Assembly: GCF_028769735.1 (NCBI RefSeq)
Contig: NW_026992298.1
Coordinates: forward strand, 1-64,000
Direction of reading: 5' to 3'
From: Zonotrichia leucophrys gambelii
Lineage: Eukaryota; Chordata; Aves; Passeriformes; Passerellidae
DNA length: 64,000 nt
Below, piece after piece: positions 34,767 to 45,287 of this stretch (position 1 is its first letter; each line of letters begins with the position of its first letter). The notes below the pieces were generated by a model, which searched no databases, was not told the origin of the DNA, and saw only the letters and a program-made list of their open reading frames with translations. The position numbers and the translations under genes are program-made.

Positions 34767-35699
34767 TTAATGTTTCTGAAAGCATCCAGTCATCAGTCTC
34801 CACACTGCAGCCTTGAGCTCCTGGTTCCTCAGGCTGTAGATGAGGGGGTTCAGGGCTGGAGGCACCACCGAGTACAGAATTGACAGGGCCAGATCCAGGG
34901 ATGGGGAGGACATGGAGGGGGGCTTCAAGTGAGCAAAGATTAGAGTGCTGAGGAATAGGGATACCACGACCAGGTGAGGGAGGCATGTGGAAAAGGCTTT
35001 GTGCCGTCCCTGCTCAGAGGGGATCCTCAGCACAGCCCTGAAGATCTGCACATAGGAGAAAACAATGAACAAAAAACATCCAAGTCCAAAAGACGAAATT
35101 ACAGCAATGAGCCCCAGTTCTTTAAAGTTGGAGTGTGAGCAGGAGAGTTTGAGGATCTGTGGGATTTCACAGAAGAACTGCCCCAGGGCAGTGCCATGGC
35201 ACAGGGGCAGGGAAAATGTATTGGCCGTGTGCATGAGAGCATTGAGAAAGGCACTGGCCCAGGCAGCTGCTGCCATGTGGGCACAAGCTCTGCTGCCCAG
35301 GAGGGTCCCGTAGTGCAGGGGTTTGCAGATGGACACGTAGCGGTCGTAGCACATGATGGTCAGGAGGAAAAGCTCTGCTGAGATGAAGAAGATAAAGAAA
35401 AACAGCTGAGCAGCACATCCTGTGTAGGAGATGTCCCTGGTGTCCCAGAAGGAATTGTGCATGGCTTTGGGGACAGTGGTGCAGATGGAGCCCAGGTCGC
35501 TGAGGGCCAGGTTGAGCAGGAAGAAGAACATGGGTGTGTGCAGGTGGTGGCTGCAGGCTACGGCGCTGATGATGAGGCCGTTGCCCAGGAGGGCAGCCAG
35601 GGAGATGCCCAGCAAGAGGCAGAAGTGCAGGAGCTGCAGCTGCCGCGTGTCTGCCAATGCCAGCAGGAGGAAGTGCCTGATGGAGCTGCTGTTGGACAT
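34767..35699 (-). CDS. Olfactory receptor, family 14-like (OR C)
   Basis: Intact 310-residue single-exon odorant GPCR on the reverse strand. It shares MSNSSS, GN of TM1, PMFFFLLNLALSDL, MCYDRY, KAFSTC and NPLIYSLRN with OR A and B. It differs in TM3 (FFIFFISAELF), TM5 (LGLIAVISSFGLGCF) and TM6 (VVVSLFLSTLIFAHL), and its C-terminus (RLMTGCFQKH) is closest to OR D. The start is set at MSNSSS (35,699); upstream in-frame ATGs reach 35,795 but that extension is not shared. The gene sits in the spacer of the inverted repeat with its 3' flank cut by a solo LTR, so cis-elements downstream may be lost; the promoter side looks complete. Confidence 0.93.
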   Translation of the reverse strand: MSNSSSIRHFLLLALADTRQLQLLHFCLLLGISLAALLGNGLIISAVACSHHLHTPMFFFLLNLALSDLGSICTTVPKAMHNSFWDTRDISYTGCAAQLFFFIFFISAELFLLTIMCYDRYVSICKPLHYGTLLGSRACAHMAAAAWASAFLNALMHTANTFSLPLCHGTALGQFFCEIPQILKLSCSHSNFKELGLIAVISSFGLGCFLFIVFSYVQIFRAVLRIPSEQGRHKAFSTCLPHLVVVSLFLSTLIFAHLKPPSMSSPSLDLALSILYSVVPPALNPLIYSLRNQELKAAVWRLMTGCFQKH

Positions 35700-36959
35700 T
35701 TGCAGTGTCTTGGCATGGGGATCTGTAAAAAAAGTAACCATGGAATAGTTGGGTTTGGAGAGGACTTGAAATATCCCAGCACAGCCTGGGGGCACTTTCC
35801 CACCTCTGCCTGCCCAGGGCTCTGCTGCCTGGAGCTGTCCCTGCCAGCAGCTGCTTCCCTGTGCCCAGGGCTGGGCCCTGCCAGTGCTGCCAGAGCCCAG
35901 CCCAGCCCTGGGGGCTCAGCTCTGCCCTGCAGACCCCTCCCAGCTCTGGCACTGCCCAGGGGCAGCTCTGGCTCTGCAGGCTCTGATGGCAACGTCCGAG
36001 CAACCCTGAGGAGACTGGAGAAGTGACATTGACACTGCCTGTGAGGGGCCCTGTGCTGATTTCTGTCACTGCCTGCTTTATTCAGAGCTGAGATAATTTT
36101 TTTTATTTTTTCTAAACATGAACCGAGAGATGAATATCTACATGCAATTTCCCATCCCAGGAACCCAAAGCAGAAGATTAATAAATTTTTCCCTTTTATG
36201 CAGCCCCTGCCTTCCTCCGCCTCCTGTATAATCTGCTTGGAAATGTTCTGCAGTTCAAAGCCATGCTGGGAGCAATCCTGAGCAAAGCAACATCCTCACT
36301 ACACAAGGAGAACACTTGTAAGCCTTACCAGCTGTCTCCTCCTACCCAGACCTTGTCCCCCAGTGCTGGGAGCAGCTGCCAGGGCTGGCTGAGAGCTGTC
36401 CCTGGCAGGCAGCAGAGTCCCTGCCCCAGCACAGCGCCCTGGGCTGCAGGACCCTGCTCTGCAGGACAGCCCTGGGCACCCCTGGCTGCTCTGCACAAGA
36501 GACAATCAGAGAATGTACTCACAGGGTCTGTAGGCATTGGGATGTTCCAGCTTTAGGAGATCACTGCAGGAGCTGCAGCTGCATTGTCCTGCAGCCAGAG
36601 GTTCCTGTGCCAAGGGCTGGCAGTGATTCTGCCCCAGGCACTTCTCAGCACCTTCCCAGCCCTGACTGATTGAAGCTCTCTGTGCCTCTGTGCTGTGCCC
36701 GGGGTGGCTGCAGGCAGTGCCCCAGCCCTACTGGGCTGGCAAAAGAACTGCTCATCAGGAGAAATGTGCTTTTGAAGCTCTTCTTGGTTACCAGGAGCTG
36801 CCTCTGTGCCAGGAGCCCAGCCCAGCTCAGCAGCACAGACACAGCACAAGGACTTTAATGAGCCTCTGGGGCTTTGTGCTCAGGCCCTGAACATCAGTCC
36901 CTGAGAGGGAGCTGAAGAAACCTCTCCAGAACTCCAAGGCAGAATCCAACTGCAAAGTT
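35700..36959 (-). other. 5' flank of OR cassette C
   Basis: GC-rich DNA resembling parts of the flanks upstream of OR A (e.g. 6,290-6,400). No gene supported. An AT-rich interval lies at 36,070-36,200. Confidence 0.5.
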
Positions 36960-37760
36960 TCTTGGGCTTTTAATGGGTCCCACGGAGGGACACAACTGAG
37001 AACGTGTCCCCAGGCCCCAGGCAGAGAAGAGAACTGCAGGCAGTGATGACAGGTGGGGACAAAGAGAAGCCAAGTCTTGGTGCCCTGGGGCACAGCAGCA
37101 GCGTCTGTGCCACCAAGGGCTGGGAGGAGACACCTTGTCCTGAGGCCCTGGAGCCTCCTGGCACAGCCCCAGCCAGGCTGGGCACTGTCAGCCCCTTTTC
37201 CTGCCCTCAGCATCCCCCCCTAGCCCACATCCCAGTGGCCTCAAGGATCTGCTGGAAGGAGTCCCTGGGGAGCTTTGCTCAGCAATGGCCCTGGGGGCTC
37301 CTTAATGCTCCCTGTAGGGACTGCAGGTTTTTCAAAGAACTTTGGCTTTGGCTTTTGCCTTGGAGTCTTTGAGCGGTTTGTGCAATCATGGCCTCCAATT
37401 TTCTGCTGTAATTAGTCCCTGGAGAGGCTTTGTCAGTAACAACACTCATTAGGGCTCATTAATGCTTCAGGATACTTCAGTTATTTTAAGGTACTTGGTG
37501 TTTCCCTTTTGATACAGACTCTGTGAGAGGTTTGTGCAATCATGGCCCCAATTCTCTGCTTTAATGAGTCCCTGGAGAGCTTTGTGCTGACACTCAGTGG
37601 GGCTCATTAATGGCTTTAGATACTTAAGGTTTTTAATGTTCTTTATGGATTTAGGAATACTTTTAGGTACTTTTAGGCATTTTCTTGCCCACACTGAGTC
37701 TCTGAGAGGTTTTTGTGCCATCCTGACCTCCAGTTCTCTCCTTCAAGGAGTCCATGAGGA
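36960..37760. repeat. Degenerate ~150-175-bp tandem repeat
   Basis: Repeats of GGTTTGTGCAATCATGGCC (37,378; 37,531; degenerate at 37,706) followed by TTTCTGCT.TAAT.AGTCCCTGGAGAG and GGGCTCATTAATG. A related single copy stands upstream of OR A (~5,230-5,345) and OR B (~19,665-19,780), so the sequence belongs to the OR upstream region and is amplified here. Confidence 0.6.
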
Positions 37761-37785
37761 GCCTGTGATGGGTATCTTCCCTCTT

Positions 37786-38224
37786 TCTGTTTTACAACAA
37801 AGATGGAACTGAAAGAATTTTGTAAGACTTTCTAAAAGCATCCAAACAAACATGAGACAATTAACAATACAACAACAGCTAAGGTAATTTATAGTCCTGT
37901 TTTAGATAGACATCATCCAACCCTTTAGTCCCTTGGATTGGAAGAGTTTACTAAACCAGTCTTTGTTTTCCACTTGAAGCTTCTTGAACTCTTAATTCAG
38001 TACTTGAATGCTCTTGTGGATTGACTCGCTGTGGCTGGAGAGGTTCATGCAACACATGCCCTCAGAGTCCACACAGCCATGCCCATGTGCCCAGAGTAAA
38101 AACTTTATCGCTGTTCTGCAAGGTGGCATGTTTGATGGTCTCTATGTCTGAGAGCAGACCACTCAATATAGAGAGGTAGCATTGGTTTGCTTACTTAACA
38201 GGCACCCAAGATGGTCTAATTGTC
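37786..38224 (-). pseudogene. Class II ERV env tail remnant
   Basis: On the reverse strand, directly after the gag remnant, broken frames include a tryptophan-containing stretch and a hydrophobic segment similar in layout to the env membrane anchor near 17,500. If correct, pol is entirely deleted from this provirus. The call rests on position and composition rather than a clean motif. Confidence 0.35.
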
Positions 38225-39302
38225 CTAAAGGTTTAGCTGCAGCCACCCAAGGTAGTCCACACTGGGGATGCTACCATCCAATACCTGGATTAAAGCTTGC
38301 AAAGCCATCTCTTTGATATCATCCAATACTTCTCTGAGGATACTTGCTGCTTTATCATCTGGTAGGCTGCGTTGTCCTTCTCCAGCTAGATGGTTGATTG
38401 TCAATTCTACCCTTGCCTCATTATTAGCATAGTCTGCTATTAATTGATTTAGTAAACACTTCCATCCCCCTTCCCACAGGGTGTATTCCGTAGGTGACAA
38501 CAACATGGTCATAATATATTTTAAATCATAGGCAGTTAAGGCATGCTGTAAACATGGCCCTCATTTGTCCATTAAAACAAGGTAAGTCTTTTCTATGGTC
38601 TTTACCTGCCCTACACAGATCCTTGATTTCCTTGTAAACCAATGGCTGATAGCTGGGATTCTGCCCCCTACTTTCATAACATACCAGGGCAATGAGGAAT
38701 TTCGAGACTATTTTCCAGTCTTCTTCTTTTCCCAGGGATCTTCTGGGGTTGAGGGGTGAGGTGGCTCTGAAGAGTCCAAACTGTCCTCTGGGGAGGAAGA
38801 TTAACTCAGAGCAGAAACATTCAGATTAGAAGTAGTGTGACAGTGAGGTTTAGTATCTTTGATCCTGGGGTTATATTGTTTCTGGAGGCAGAGGCAAAGG
38901 GCACTGCCATTTTGTCAGGTGTTGGGGAGGAAGGGCCTTGATCTAGGATAGCAGACAACTAGGCTGGCCTTCTGGAGGCATGGCCCAGAGTGAAGATGGA
39001 ATGATTGACAGTGGGGCATGACCCACAGTTCTGGGGGTGGAGTCTGGAGGTTCATTCAGGGCAGAAGAGAAGGTTGTGGTAGCAGGAAGTGGAGGAACCA
39101 AGATGGAGGGAGGATGGTCAGGCTCAAGGGCATCTGGAATAATTTTAATAATCCACTTCACGATTTATTTTAATTTTTTCTTTGAATATATTTGGGCATG
39201 ATCCGTGAGAATTAACTTAAAGCATCCCTGTATGCTCCTTTCTACTTTGAGAATCCGGCTGTCCATTTTTCTCTTTCTCCGCCTCAGGTGGAACAGCCAC
39301 TG
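38225..39302 (-). pseudogene. Class II ERV gag remnant (capsid and upstream region)
   Basis: The reverse strand encodes LTAYDLKYIMTMLLSPTEY and TLWEGGW, a capsid N-terminal signature of alpha/beta-like retroviruses, in a 95-codon frame (38,225-38,512). Further upstream in its own direction, a proline-rich frame (38,943-39,161) fits the matrix-capsid linker. Frames are interrupted between them. At 39,302 it is broken by the ERV-L 5' LTR, and its leader and primer site resume at 45,938-46,066, so one provirus has been split by another. Confidence 0.65.
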
Positions 39303-39930
39303 TGTCCTGGGGTGACGTTATGATGCTTGTATATCCCCATTCATCTGTTCTGTGCCTTTAAGACCGGCACTGAAGAGTGGAAGTTTTGTTTGGGTTTCTC
39401 TTATCAGGACACAGAGACAAGCAGTAGACAGAGCTTTTTTTTTTTTTACTTCCAGCTTTGGGCTTGCTGCTTTTGCTTGCTGCTTTTGCTTGCTCTCTTT
39501 TTCTGCTCTTGCTTCTGCTCTGCTTTCTGCCTCTGCTTATTAGCTAGTTCTAGCTAAACAGTCCACATTGCTTCCTGGACTGTTTCTCCTCTCCTGTTCC
39601 TGTGACCATCTCGAACCTGCTCCGGACTGGGACCCGGGAACACCAAGGGTTCGGCTGCAGCGGCTGGCCCAGCACCGGAGGGACTGAGAACAGAGCAACC
39701 ACCCCCAAAAGAGACTTTCTGATTTTGCCATCTTTCTCAGAGCGGTGTCATTGGGTATTGTTCATTTTGTGTGCTGGGGGGTGCGGGGCCAGTCAAATAA
39801 ACAGGTTCTTTCCACCTCTCTCCGAGGAATTTTTTCCCGAACCGGTTGGGGGGAGGGGCCGTGTGGGTTTCACTTTCTGGAGGGGCCCTCCTTTGCAGAT
39901 TCTTTAACAAATTTGCCCTAAACCAGTACA
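39303..39930 (+). repeat. 5' LTR of the ERV-L element
   Basis: Starts TGTCCTGGGGTGACG, ends AACCAGTACA. Contains a GCTTGCTGCTTTT repeat patch (~39,465), a poly-T run (~39,437) and AATAAA at ~39,796. It shares the start, the GAGGGGCC stretch and the end with the 3' LTR, but the middle aligns poorly. Confidence 0.82.
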
Positions 39931-39936
39931 AATCTT

Positions 39937-39954
39937 TGGCGCCCAAACGTGAGG
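39937..39954 (+). other. Primer-binding site, lysine-tRNA type
   Basis: TGGCGCCCAAACGTGAGG, six bases after the LTR end. The TGGCGCCC core is that of lysine tRNA priming. Lysine priming is more usual in class II elements, so it is atypical for an ERV-L pol. Only 27 bases separate it from the first gag ATG. Confidence 0.7.
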
Positions 39955-39981
39955 TGAGAGAGAGAGTGGAAAAACCCTGTT

Positions 39982-41994
39982 TTGACTGCATTTTGGCTGC
40001 TATTACTCTGTGTTCGTTTAAATCAGCTAATAGCCATGCTTTTTGGATTCATAATGTCTGTTGGGGTGAAGGTTTGCATGCATTTCTGGTCCCTAGGGTT
40101 TTTTGAGATTTTAATACCTCTCTGGTCCCTAGGCTTATTTTCCTATCCAGAAATAGCTTTAGTATTGCCCCTAATACGTAGTTTTTACATCAGAGGGGCT
40201 GTGACCAGAATAGCTATCCTGCTGGGTTTGGTGGCAATAGTGTGCAAGAAGTTTATAAACATGCTGGGGTCTGCTCCAGGTATGAATGGTTCATGGCTAT
40301 GGTTATGCATCCAGTTTGTCGCAGGAGGAGCAGGAGGGAATGAGGTTTTTCAGTCTCTGCTTTCCTCCTTCTCCTATGAATCAGTTGCATCACTAGTGAA
40401 GGATGTTCAGTTTCCCCTCAATGTTAAAGAAACCATCTTCCTGGTATTCAATCTGGTAACCTTCCTCTATACAGCCTGCTGCTTCTCTAGAATGAGGGCT
40501 GAGATTTCTAGACGGGCTGATGAGACCCCTGACTCAGGAGTAAACCCTGGTGTGGAAAATCCTAAGTGGTGTGGGAAATGGGAGGATATGGGCCAAATCC
40601 TGAAGGAATTCTCTGACCCTATAGTGTGGGATTTTCCCCATGAACAAATTCAGAACCCAGCTGAGGTGGGGAAATATCTGAAAGAGAAGTACCAGGATGA
40701 GCCTAAGGAGAGGAAGGTCATTGCAGTGAGCTGGGCCCTGGCATATGCTTATCGCACACTGCTAGATACTCTAGGGCAGCAGACAGAGGCAGGGGGGCAG
40801 GGAGATAAATCAGCAACTGTCCCGGTGACTCAGGCTGTAGCTAACACTCCAGGCTCGAAGCCAGCAGCTAAACCCATGGCTGTTGCTACCAGCACTAGAA
40901 GTGGGAAATGCACAGCCAAGACCAATCGACCAGTGGACGATGATGATGATGATGATGATGATGATGCAGGAGAAGGAACCTCAGTGCCTCCTGACGTAAA
41001 GTCAGGAGTCAAAGCAGCAGGTGCAAGATCAGATGCTAATACTGAGTCCTTCTCCCTGAAGGACCTTCGTGGCCTACGGAAGGATTACACTCGAAGGTCT
41101 GATGAATCCATAATTAGTTGGCTGGTCCGTCTCTGGGATGCTGCAGGCGAGGCTACCGTTTTGGATGGCACTGAAGCCAGGCATTTGGGATCCCTGTCAC
41201 AGGATACTGTCATAGACCAAGGAATGATGAGGGGGGCTAACTCTCACAGCCTCTGGGAACGGGTCCTAAGAAGTGTGGCAGAAAGATACCTGTGTGCAGA
41301 CGATCTCTATATGCAGCAGACTCAGTGGAAGACAATAGAGCAAGGGATCCAACGCCTGAGAGAAATGGCCGTGGCTGAGATTATCTTCTCAGATGATGTA
41401 ACAACTAGGAACCCAGACTTAGTACCATGCACGTCTGTGATGTGGCAAAAACTCGTACGACTCGGGCCACAAGAATATGCTTCTGCCTTAGCCATCATGA
41501 AGAGGGATGAGAGGGGTGAGACTGTGCTTGACATGGCAAGGAAGCTCCGAGCATATGCAGATGCTGTACATGGCCCGACACATGCCAGAATCGCAGCGGT
41601 AGAAACATGTCTGCAGAACTTAGAGGATAAGATAGAGGAGAACCATAAGAAGCTTAGAGAGGAGATTAAAGAAGACCTTCTCCAAATTTCAGCAGTACAG
41701 ATCCGAGGTTCCGGTATCCAAGGCAGACGTTTCCAAGATGGTGAGAGAAGATACACCCCACGAGCTGAGCTGTGGTTTTACCTGCGTGATTGTGGGGAAA
41801 ACATGAGAAGGTGGGATAGGAAACCTACCGCTGTTTTAGCACGACGGGTGCGTGAACTGAAGGAAGCCACCAGGAGGAAAGCAGCTCCAGTTGCCCGTAG
41901 CCGAACGGCCAGGTATGATGATGATGACATGTCTGATCCCCTCGAAGGAACATCCAAAACATACACCCAGGGAAATAATGATAACCAGGCTTAG
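39982..41994 (+). CDS. ERV-L gag polyprotein, intact open frame
   Basis: A 670-codon frame without interruption. Residues 1-170 are strongly hydrophobic, with about four membrane-like segments (e.g. IAILLGLVAIV near 78 and FLVFNLVTFLYTACC near 152). A linker with KWEDMGQILKEFSDP follows, then a low-complexity region with ten consecutive Asp (GAT repeat at ~40,939-40,967). The capsid-like part begins SFSLKDLRGLRKDYTRRSD (~355) and continues through TIEQGIQRLREMAV. A coiled-coil-like helix (EDKIEENHKKLREEIKED) and a tryptophan-rich C-terminus without CCHC knuckles close it. Gag assembles virus-like particles; a hydrophobic N-terminus is unusual. The true start could be a later Met (residues 19 or 25). 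Capsid assignment is by homology with the other ERV-L gag here. Confidence 0.8.
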   Translation: MTAFWLLLLCVRLNQLIAMLFGFIMSVGVKVCMHFWSLGFFEILIPLWSLGLFSYPEIALVLPLIRSFYIRGAVTRIAILLGLVAIVCKKFINMLGSAPGMNGSWLWLCIQFVAGGAGGNEVFQSLLSSFSYESVASLVKDVQFPLNVKETIFLVFNLVTFLYTACCFSRMRAEISRRADETPDSGVNPGVENPKWCGKWEDMGQILKEFSDPIVWDFPHEQIQNPAEVGKYLKEKYQDEPKERKVIAVSWALAYAYRTLLDTLGQQTEAGGQGDKSATVPVTQAVANTPGSKPAAKPMAVATSTRSGKCTAKTNRPVDDDDDDDDDDAGEGTSVPPDVKSGVKAAGARSDANTESFSLKDLRGLRKDYTRRSDESIISWLVRLWDAAGEATVLDGTEARHLGSLSQDTVIDQGMMRGANSHSLWERVLRSVAERYLCADDLYMQQTQWKTIEQGIQRLREMAVAEIIFSDDVTTRNPDLVPCTSVMWQKLVRLGPQEYASALAIMKRDERGETVLDMARKLRAYADAVHGPTHARIAAVETCLQNLEDKIEENHKKLREEIKEDLLQISAVQIRGSGIQGRRFQDGERRYTPRAELWFYLRDCGENMRRWDRKPTAVLARRVRELKEATRRKAAPVARSRTARYDDDDMSDPLEGTSKTYTQGNNDNQA

Positions 41995-44900
41995 AGGGGC
42001 CCTGCCTCTAGCCAGGTAGAGGCCAGGGAAAATCGTGTCTTCTGGTCTGTGTGGATTCGTTGGCCTGGCACATCGGAACCACAAGAGTATAAAGCCTTGG
42101 TCGATACTGGTGCGCAGTGCACGTTAATCCCATCAAGACATGTGGGGACAGAGTCTGTTTCTATTGCTGGTGTGACAGGGGGATCCCAGGATTTCACTTT
42201 GGTGGAAGCTGATGTGAGCCTAACGGGAAATGAGTGGAAGAAGCATCCTATTGTGACTGGCCCAGAGGCCCCATGTATTTTGGCATAGACTACCTTCAAA
42301 GTGGGTACTTCAAAGACCCAAAAGGACTCAGATGGCATTTGGAATAGCTGCTGTAGAGACAGAGGGCATCCAGCAATTGAACACCTTGCCTGGGTTGTCT
42401 GAGAATCCATCTGCAGTAGGATGCCTGACGGGAGAAGAGCAACGAGTGCCAATTGCCACTTCCATAGTGCATCGACGGCAGTATAGAACCACTCGAGATG
42501 CTGTGATCCCCATCCATAGGATGATCCGAGAGCTGGAGAGCCAAGGGGTGGTCAGCAAGACCCACTCACCCTTCAACAGCCCCATTTGGCCTGTGCGAAA
42601 ATCTGAAGGAGAATGGAGATTGACTGTGGACTATCGTGCATTGAATGAAGTGACTCCACCACTGAGTGCTGCCGTGCCAGACATATTAGAGCTCCAGTAT
42701 GAGCTTGAGTCCAAGGCAGCAAGGTGGTACGCCACTATAGACATAGCCAATGCATTTTTCTCCATTCCTCTGGCAGCAGAATGCAGGCCTCAGTTTGCTT
42801 TCACATGGGAGTGCAGTACACCTGGAACCAATGCCACAGGGGTGGAAGCACAGCCCCACCATCTGCCATGGACTGATCAGACTGCACTGGAAAAGGGTGA
42901 GGCTCCAGAACATCTGCAGTATATTGATGACATCATTGTGTGGGGGAAGACAGCAGCAGAGTGTTTGAGAAAGGGAAGAAATATCCAGATCTCCTGAAGC
43001 TGGTTTCTGCCTTCAAAAGAACAAAGTCAAAGGGACCAGCTCAGAGATCCAAATTTCTGGGAGTGAAGTGGCAAGATGGACGGCGTCAGGATTCCCACTG
43101 ATGTCATCAACAAGATCACAGCAATGTCTCCACCCACCATAAGAAAGAGACACAAGCTTTCTTGGTGCATAGGTTTTTGGAGGATGCATATTCCGATACA
43201 GTCAGATCGTGAGCCCTCTCTACCTGGTCACCCGCAAGAAGAACAATTTCCAGTGGGGCCCTGAGCAGCATCAGGCCTTTGTCCAGATCAAGCAAGAGAT
43301 TGCTCATGCAGTAGCCCTTGGCCCAGTCAGGACAGGACCAGAGGTGAAGAATGTGCTCTACTCTGCAGCCGGGAACCATGGCTTGTCCTGGAGCCTTTGG
43401 CAGAAAGTGCCTGAGGAGACTTGGGGTCGACCACTGGGATTTTGGAGTCGAAGCTACAGAGAGTCTGAAGCCAACTACACTCCAACAGAGAAAGAAATCC
43501 TGGCTGCCTATGAAGGAGTCCAGGCTGCTTCGGAGGTAATAGGCACTGAAGCACAACTCCTCCTGGCACCCCGACTACCAGTGCTGGGGTGGATGTTCAA
43601 AGGCAAAGGTTCCCCTTTACCACCATGCCACCAGTGCTACATGGAGCAAATGGATTGCTGTTATCACACAGCGCGCCCTATAGGAAACTGAATCGCCCTG
43701 GGATTTTGGAAATCATTACAAATGGCCCGGAAGGTGAAAACTTTGGTCTCACAGATGAAGGGAACAAGAAGTGACAGAGCTGAAGAGGCTCCTCCCATAC
43801 AACCAACTGCCCGCAGAAGAACACGTACGCTCTTTTCACTGATGGTTCTGTCCCCATTATGGGAATGAACCGGAAGTGGAAAGCAGCCGTATGGAGCCCC
43901 ACACGGCAGGTTGCAAGCATCGAAGGAGAAGGTGGATCAAGCCAACTTGCTGAACTCAAAGCTGTTCAACTGGCCCTAGACATTGCTGAGAGAGAGAAGT
44001 GGCCAAAGCTCTACCTTATACTGATTCATGGATGGTAGCCAATGCTCTGTGGGGATGGCTGGAGAGGTGGAAAAAGGCTAACTGGCAGCGTAGAGGGAAA
44101 CCAATTTGGGCTGCTGAAGAGTGGAAAACATTGCTACCAGGGTAGGAAACTGCCTGTGAAGGTCCGCCATGTAGATGCCCATGTACCCAAGAGTAGGGCC
44201 AATGAGGAGCCCCAAAACAATGAGCAGGTAGACCACGCTGCAAAGATAGGGGTGTCCAAAATAGACCTAGATTGGGAACATAAGGGACAGTTATTCCTAG
44301 CTCGATGGGCCCATGATGCCTCAGGCCACCAGGGCAGAGATGCCACATGCAAGTGGGCACAAGACCGAGGGGTGGATCTAACCATGGACAGTATTTCTCA
44401 GGTTATCCATGACTGTGAGACGTGTGCTGCCATCCAGCAGGCCAAGCGACTGAAGCCCCTCTGGTACGGTGGGCGGTGGTCCAAGTACAAGTATGGGGAG
44501 GCCTGGCAGATTGACCACATCACACTGCCCCAGACACGCCAGGGCAAGCGCTACGTGCTGACCATGTGGAGGCCACCACTGGATGGCTTGGAAACCTACC
44601 TGTGTCTCATGCTACAGCCCGGAACACCATCCTGGGCCTGGAAAAACAAGTTCTGTGGAGACATGGCACCCCTGAGAGGATTGAGTCAGACAATGGGACT
44701 CATTTCAAGAACAGCCTTGTCAACACCTGGGCTAGGGAACATAGCATTGAGTGGGTGTACCATATCCCCTACCATGCACCAGCTGCAGGCAAAGTGGAGA
44801 GGTACAATGGACTGTTAAAAACCACATTGAAAGCATTAGGTGGGGGATCTTTCAAGAACTGGGATCAGCATCTGGCAAAAGCCACCTGGTTAGTTAACAC

Positions 44901-45141
44901 TCGAGGCTCTACTAACCGAGTGGGCCCTCCCCAATCTGAGCCTTTGCAGAGAGTAGATGGAGACAAAGTCCCAGTGGTACATGTCAGAGGTTTATTAGGG
45001 AAGACAGTTTGGATTAATCCTGCCTCAGATACAGACAAACCCATTCGTGGGGTTGTTTTTGCTCCAGGTTGCACATGGTGGATAATGCAAAAAGATGGAA
45101 GAACACGATGTGTACCTCAGGGAGAGCTGATTGTTGGATAA
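41995..45141 (+). pseudogene. ERV-L pol with many frameshifts
   Basis: All pol domains are present but split over frames. The protease has DTGAQCTLIPS near 42,106, and its frame breaks at ~42,285 where a base is missing relative to the first copy. The RT has DYRALNEVTPPL and an intact YIDD at 42920-42931, with two compensating frame changes at 42,810-42,885 that scramble the LPQG region. RNase H is fragmentary (43,800-44,200). The integrase has CETCA of the zinc region, the first catalytic Asp at 44,513, the second at 44,689 in another frame, and Glu at 44,797, i.e. D,D(35)E spacing for the last pair. The C-terminal part (44,566-45,141) is open to its natural stop. Most lesions are single-base losses. 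It cannot yield a whole polymerase as it stands. Confidence 0.85.
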
Positions 45142-45270
45142 AACCTGTATAAATATCACTGTTTCCTGAATGTTATTACCATTGTCTGTGTATAGTTGTA
45201 TAATGGATGTATCATGTATGTACTTGTAGAGTTAGAATTTATATTAGTTTTAGTAGTAAGCAGACGATAT

Positions 45271-45287
45271 GGGGATAAGGGGTGGAA
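45271..45287 (+). other. Polypurine tract
   Basis: GGGGATAAGGGGTGGAA directly before the 3' LTR, the usual plus-strand priming site of a retrovirus. Confidence 0.75.
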
